A stretch of DNA of 64,000 nt. Source: 66-474 sp040388785. Its GTDB lineage: Bacteria; Pseudomonadota; Gammaproteobacteria; Xanthomonadales; Rhodanobacteraceae. Positions 62,738 to 64,000 of the stretch are shown in pieces. The DNA is taken from positions 1 to 64,000 of the forward strand of contig JAZKBD010000035.1 in NCBI GenBank assembly GCA_040388785.1. The letters run 5' to 3'. The position numbers were made by a program, and so were the translations under genes. Below the pieces are notes generated by a model. That model did not search any database. It had not been told where the DNA came from and worked only from the letters and a program-made list of their open reading frames with translations. Every line of letters begins with the position of its first letter. The first letter of the stretch is position 1.

Positions 62738-64000
62738 ATGCTTGTGCGCTCTTCCGCACCGAGCGAATCCCCGCACGAGATGTTGCGCACGCTGAGACCC
62801 GTCGCCTCGTTGCTCACCGGTACGGCGCTGTTGCTGATCGGTGCCGGCCTGCTGAACACGCTCATCCCGCTGCGCGGCATGAATGCGGGTTATTCAAGCA
62901 CGCTGCTGGGCGGCCTGACGTCCGCGTATTACGCCGGTTACTTCATCGGCACCTTCGCGATGCCGCCGCTGGTGCGCCGCGTCGGCCATATCCGCGCGTT
63001 CGCGTTCTGCGCCGCGTGCACCGCGTGCGTGGTGCTGCTGCACGCGCTCGGCAACAATCCCGTCGTCTGGTTGGTGCTGCGCCTGTTGACCGGCGTCGTG
63101 CTGGTCGGCCTATACGCGATCATCGAAAGCTGGCTGAACGCGCAAGCCGCGCCCGCGCAGCGCGGCACCGTGTTCGCCGCGTACATGGTGGTGAACCTGT
63201 GTTCGCTGGCACTCGCGCAGCAGTTGCTGCGGTTCGGCGGTCAGCCATTCGTGCTGTTCACGGTGATCGCACTGGCGATCTGCGCGGCGACGCTGCCGGT
63301 GTTGCTGACGCGCCAGGCACAACCGCAGCCGCAGGCGACGCCGAAGCTGCAGCTTGGCTTGTTGTTCGACGCCGCGCCGTCGGCGGGCGTGGGTGCGCTG
63401 CTGTCCGGCTTGGCGATGGGCGCGTTCTGGGGATTGCTGCCGGTGTATGCGCGCCGGATCGGCTTCGACACGGCCGAAGTCGGCACCTACATGAGCGTCG
63501 CGATCCTCGGCGGCGCCGCGTTGCAATGGCCACTCGGGCGGCTGTCCGACCATCGCGATCGTCGCATCGTGCTCGCCTGGGTTGCGGCGGCGGCAGCGTT
63601 GCTGGCGATCGCTGCGCTGGCGACGGGTGGACGCGAATGGCTGGCGATGGTGGTGATCTTCCTGTTCGGCGGCATGGCCTTCGCGGTGTATCCGATCGTT
63701 GTCGCGCACCTGGTCGAACACGTGCCGCCGGACAACCTGCTGGCCGCGAGCAGCAGCGTGTTGCTGGTGTACGGCGTCGGCTCCGCGCTGGGCCCGCTGG
63801 TCGCGGGCGTACTGATGTCGGGAACGGGAACCTCGTCGTTGTTCGCGTGGTTTGCCGGAACCCACATCGCACTTGCAGGTTACGCGGCGTACCGTTTCAA
63901 CGTGCGCCAACGCGCGCCGCTGCGCGAACGCAAATTCCAGCTCATGCTGCGCACCACGCCCGCTGCATTGCGGCTGTTGCGTGCGGCCGTGATGCGCGGC
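62738..64000 (+). CDS. MFS transporter, YcaD-like (runs off the window)
   Basis: The reading frame from ATG 62738 (MLVRSSAPSESPHEML) is open to the window end (421 codons). It encodes about twelve membrane helices, with RLLTGVVLVGLYAIIESWLN and SSSVLLVYGVGSALGPLVAG resembling the YcaD branch of the major facilitator superfamily. The C-terminus is missing but probably short. It is divergent from the btuB unit and separated from its promoter by 54 bp. The substrate is unknown. Confidence 0.87.
   Translation, partial: MLVRSSAPSESPHEMLRTLRPVASLLTGTALLLIGAGLLNTLIPLRGMNAGYSSTLLGGLTSAYYAGYFIGTFAMPPLVRRVGHIRAFAFCAACTACVVLLHALGNNPVVWLVLRLLTGVVLVGLYAIIESWLNAQAAPAQRGTVFAAYMVVNLCSLALAQQLLRFGGQPFVLFTVIALAICAATLPVLLTRQAQPQPQATPKLQLGLLFDAAPSAGVGALLSGLAMGAFWGLLPVYARRIGFDTAEVGTYMSVAILGGAALQWPLGRLSDHRDRRIVLAWVAAAAALLAIAALATGGREWLAMVVIFLFGGMAFAVYPIVVAHLVEHVPPDNLLAASSSVLLVYGVGSALGPLVAGVLMSGTGTSSLFAWFAGTHIALAGYAAYRFNVRQRAPLRERKFQLMLRTTPAALRLLRAAVMRG

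Overview
This is a GC-rich bacterial chromosome segment. Gene content and family resemblance point to a gammaproteobacterium of the Xanthomonadales/Lysobacterales, most likely near Rhodanobacteraceae. The evidence is a Xanthomonas-type maltose locus (TonB receptor, halogenase-like protein, GH31/GH13 enzymes, MFS carrier, LacI, Glk), the order of the rplU-rpmA-obgE and panBCD clusters, and the dinG-tsaB pair. Two runs of ten N and frame breaks in five otherwise conserved genes (tautomerase, GST, panC, murJ, VOC) suggest a draft or metagenome-derived scaffold that still carries indel errors.

Layout. 1-4.3 kb: a large membrane-anchored copper nitrite reductase-cytochrome c fusion, tRNA-Val, a frameshifted tautomerase and a GlcD-like FAD oxidase. 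4.3-20.8 kb: a self-contained maltose/maltodextrin locus. On the minus strand it runs from the TonB receptor through a halogenase-like flavoprotein, secreted GH13 and GH31, a six-hairpin glycosidase and an MFS carrier, with several junctions overlapping by 4 bp. Divergently on the plus strand lie a cytoplasmic GH13 glucosidase, a LacI regulator and glucokinase. Two inverted operator-like 14-mers sit between the two arms. 20.9-25.1 kb: an antiporter, a broken GST and uvrB.

25.2-29.8 kb: a two-gene unit with a 4-bp overlap. The first gene fuses a SIR2-like domain to a TIR domain. The second is a STAND-type NTPase with one membrane helix and a long helical-repeat C-terminus. This is the best candidate for an undescribed, probably defensive, NAD-linked signalling system.

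29.9-47.6 kb: mainly housekeeping genes: a lone pseudopilin, an HMG-CoA-synthase-like enzyme, tRNA-Asn, amiC, tsaE, nnr, queG, panBCD, murJ, rpsT, obgE, rpmA, rplU, uvrA and a thioesterase. 47.6-60.2 kb: tsaB, dinG, queD/queE, small enzymes, two tandem DUF202 proteins, mrcB with a TPR lipoprotein, an M15 peptidase and an ATP-pyrophosphatase-family protein. 60.2-64 kb: a cobalamin riboswitch upstream of btuB, and a divergent MFS gene that runs off the window. btuB is interrupted by about 285 bp of phage-tail-like sequence next to an N gap.

Several genes (uvrB, nnr, queG, dinG, a GNAT gene) have a -10-like hexamer exactly 6 nt before the ATG, which suggests leaderless transcripts. No CRISPR array, integrase or insertion sequence was recognised.
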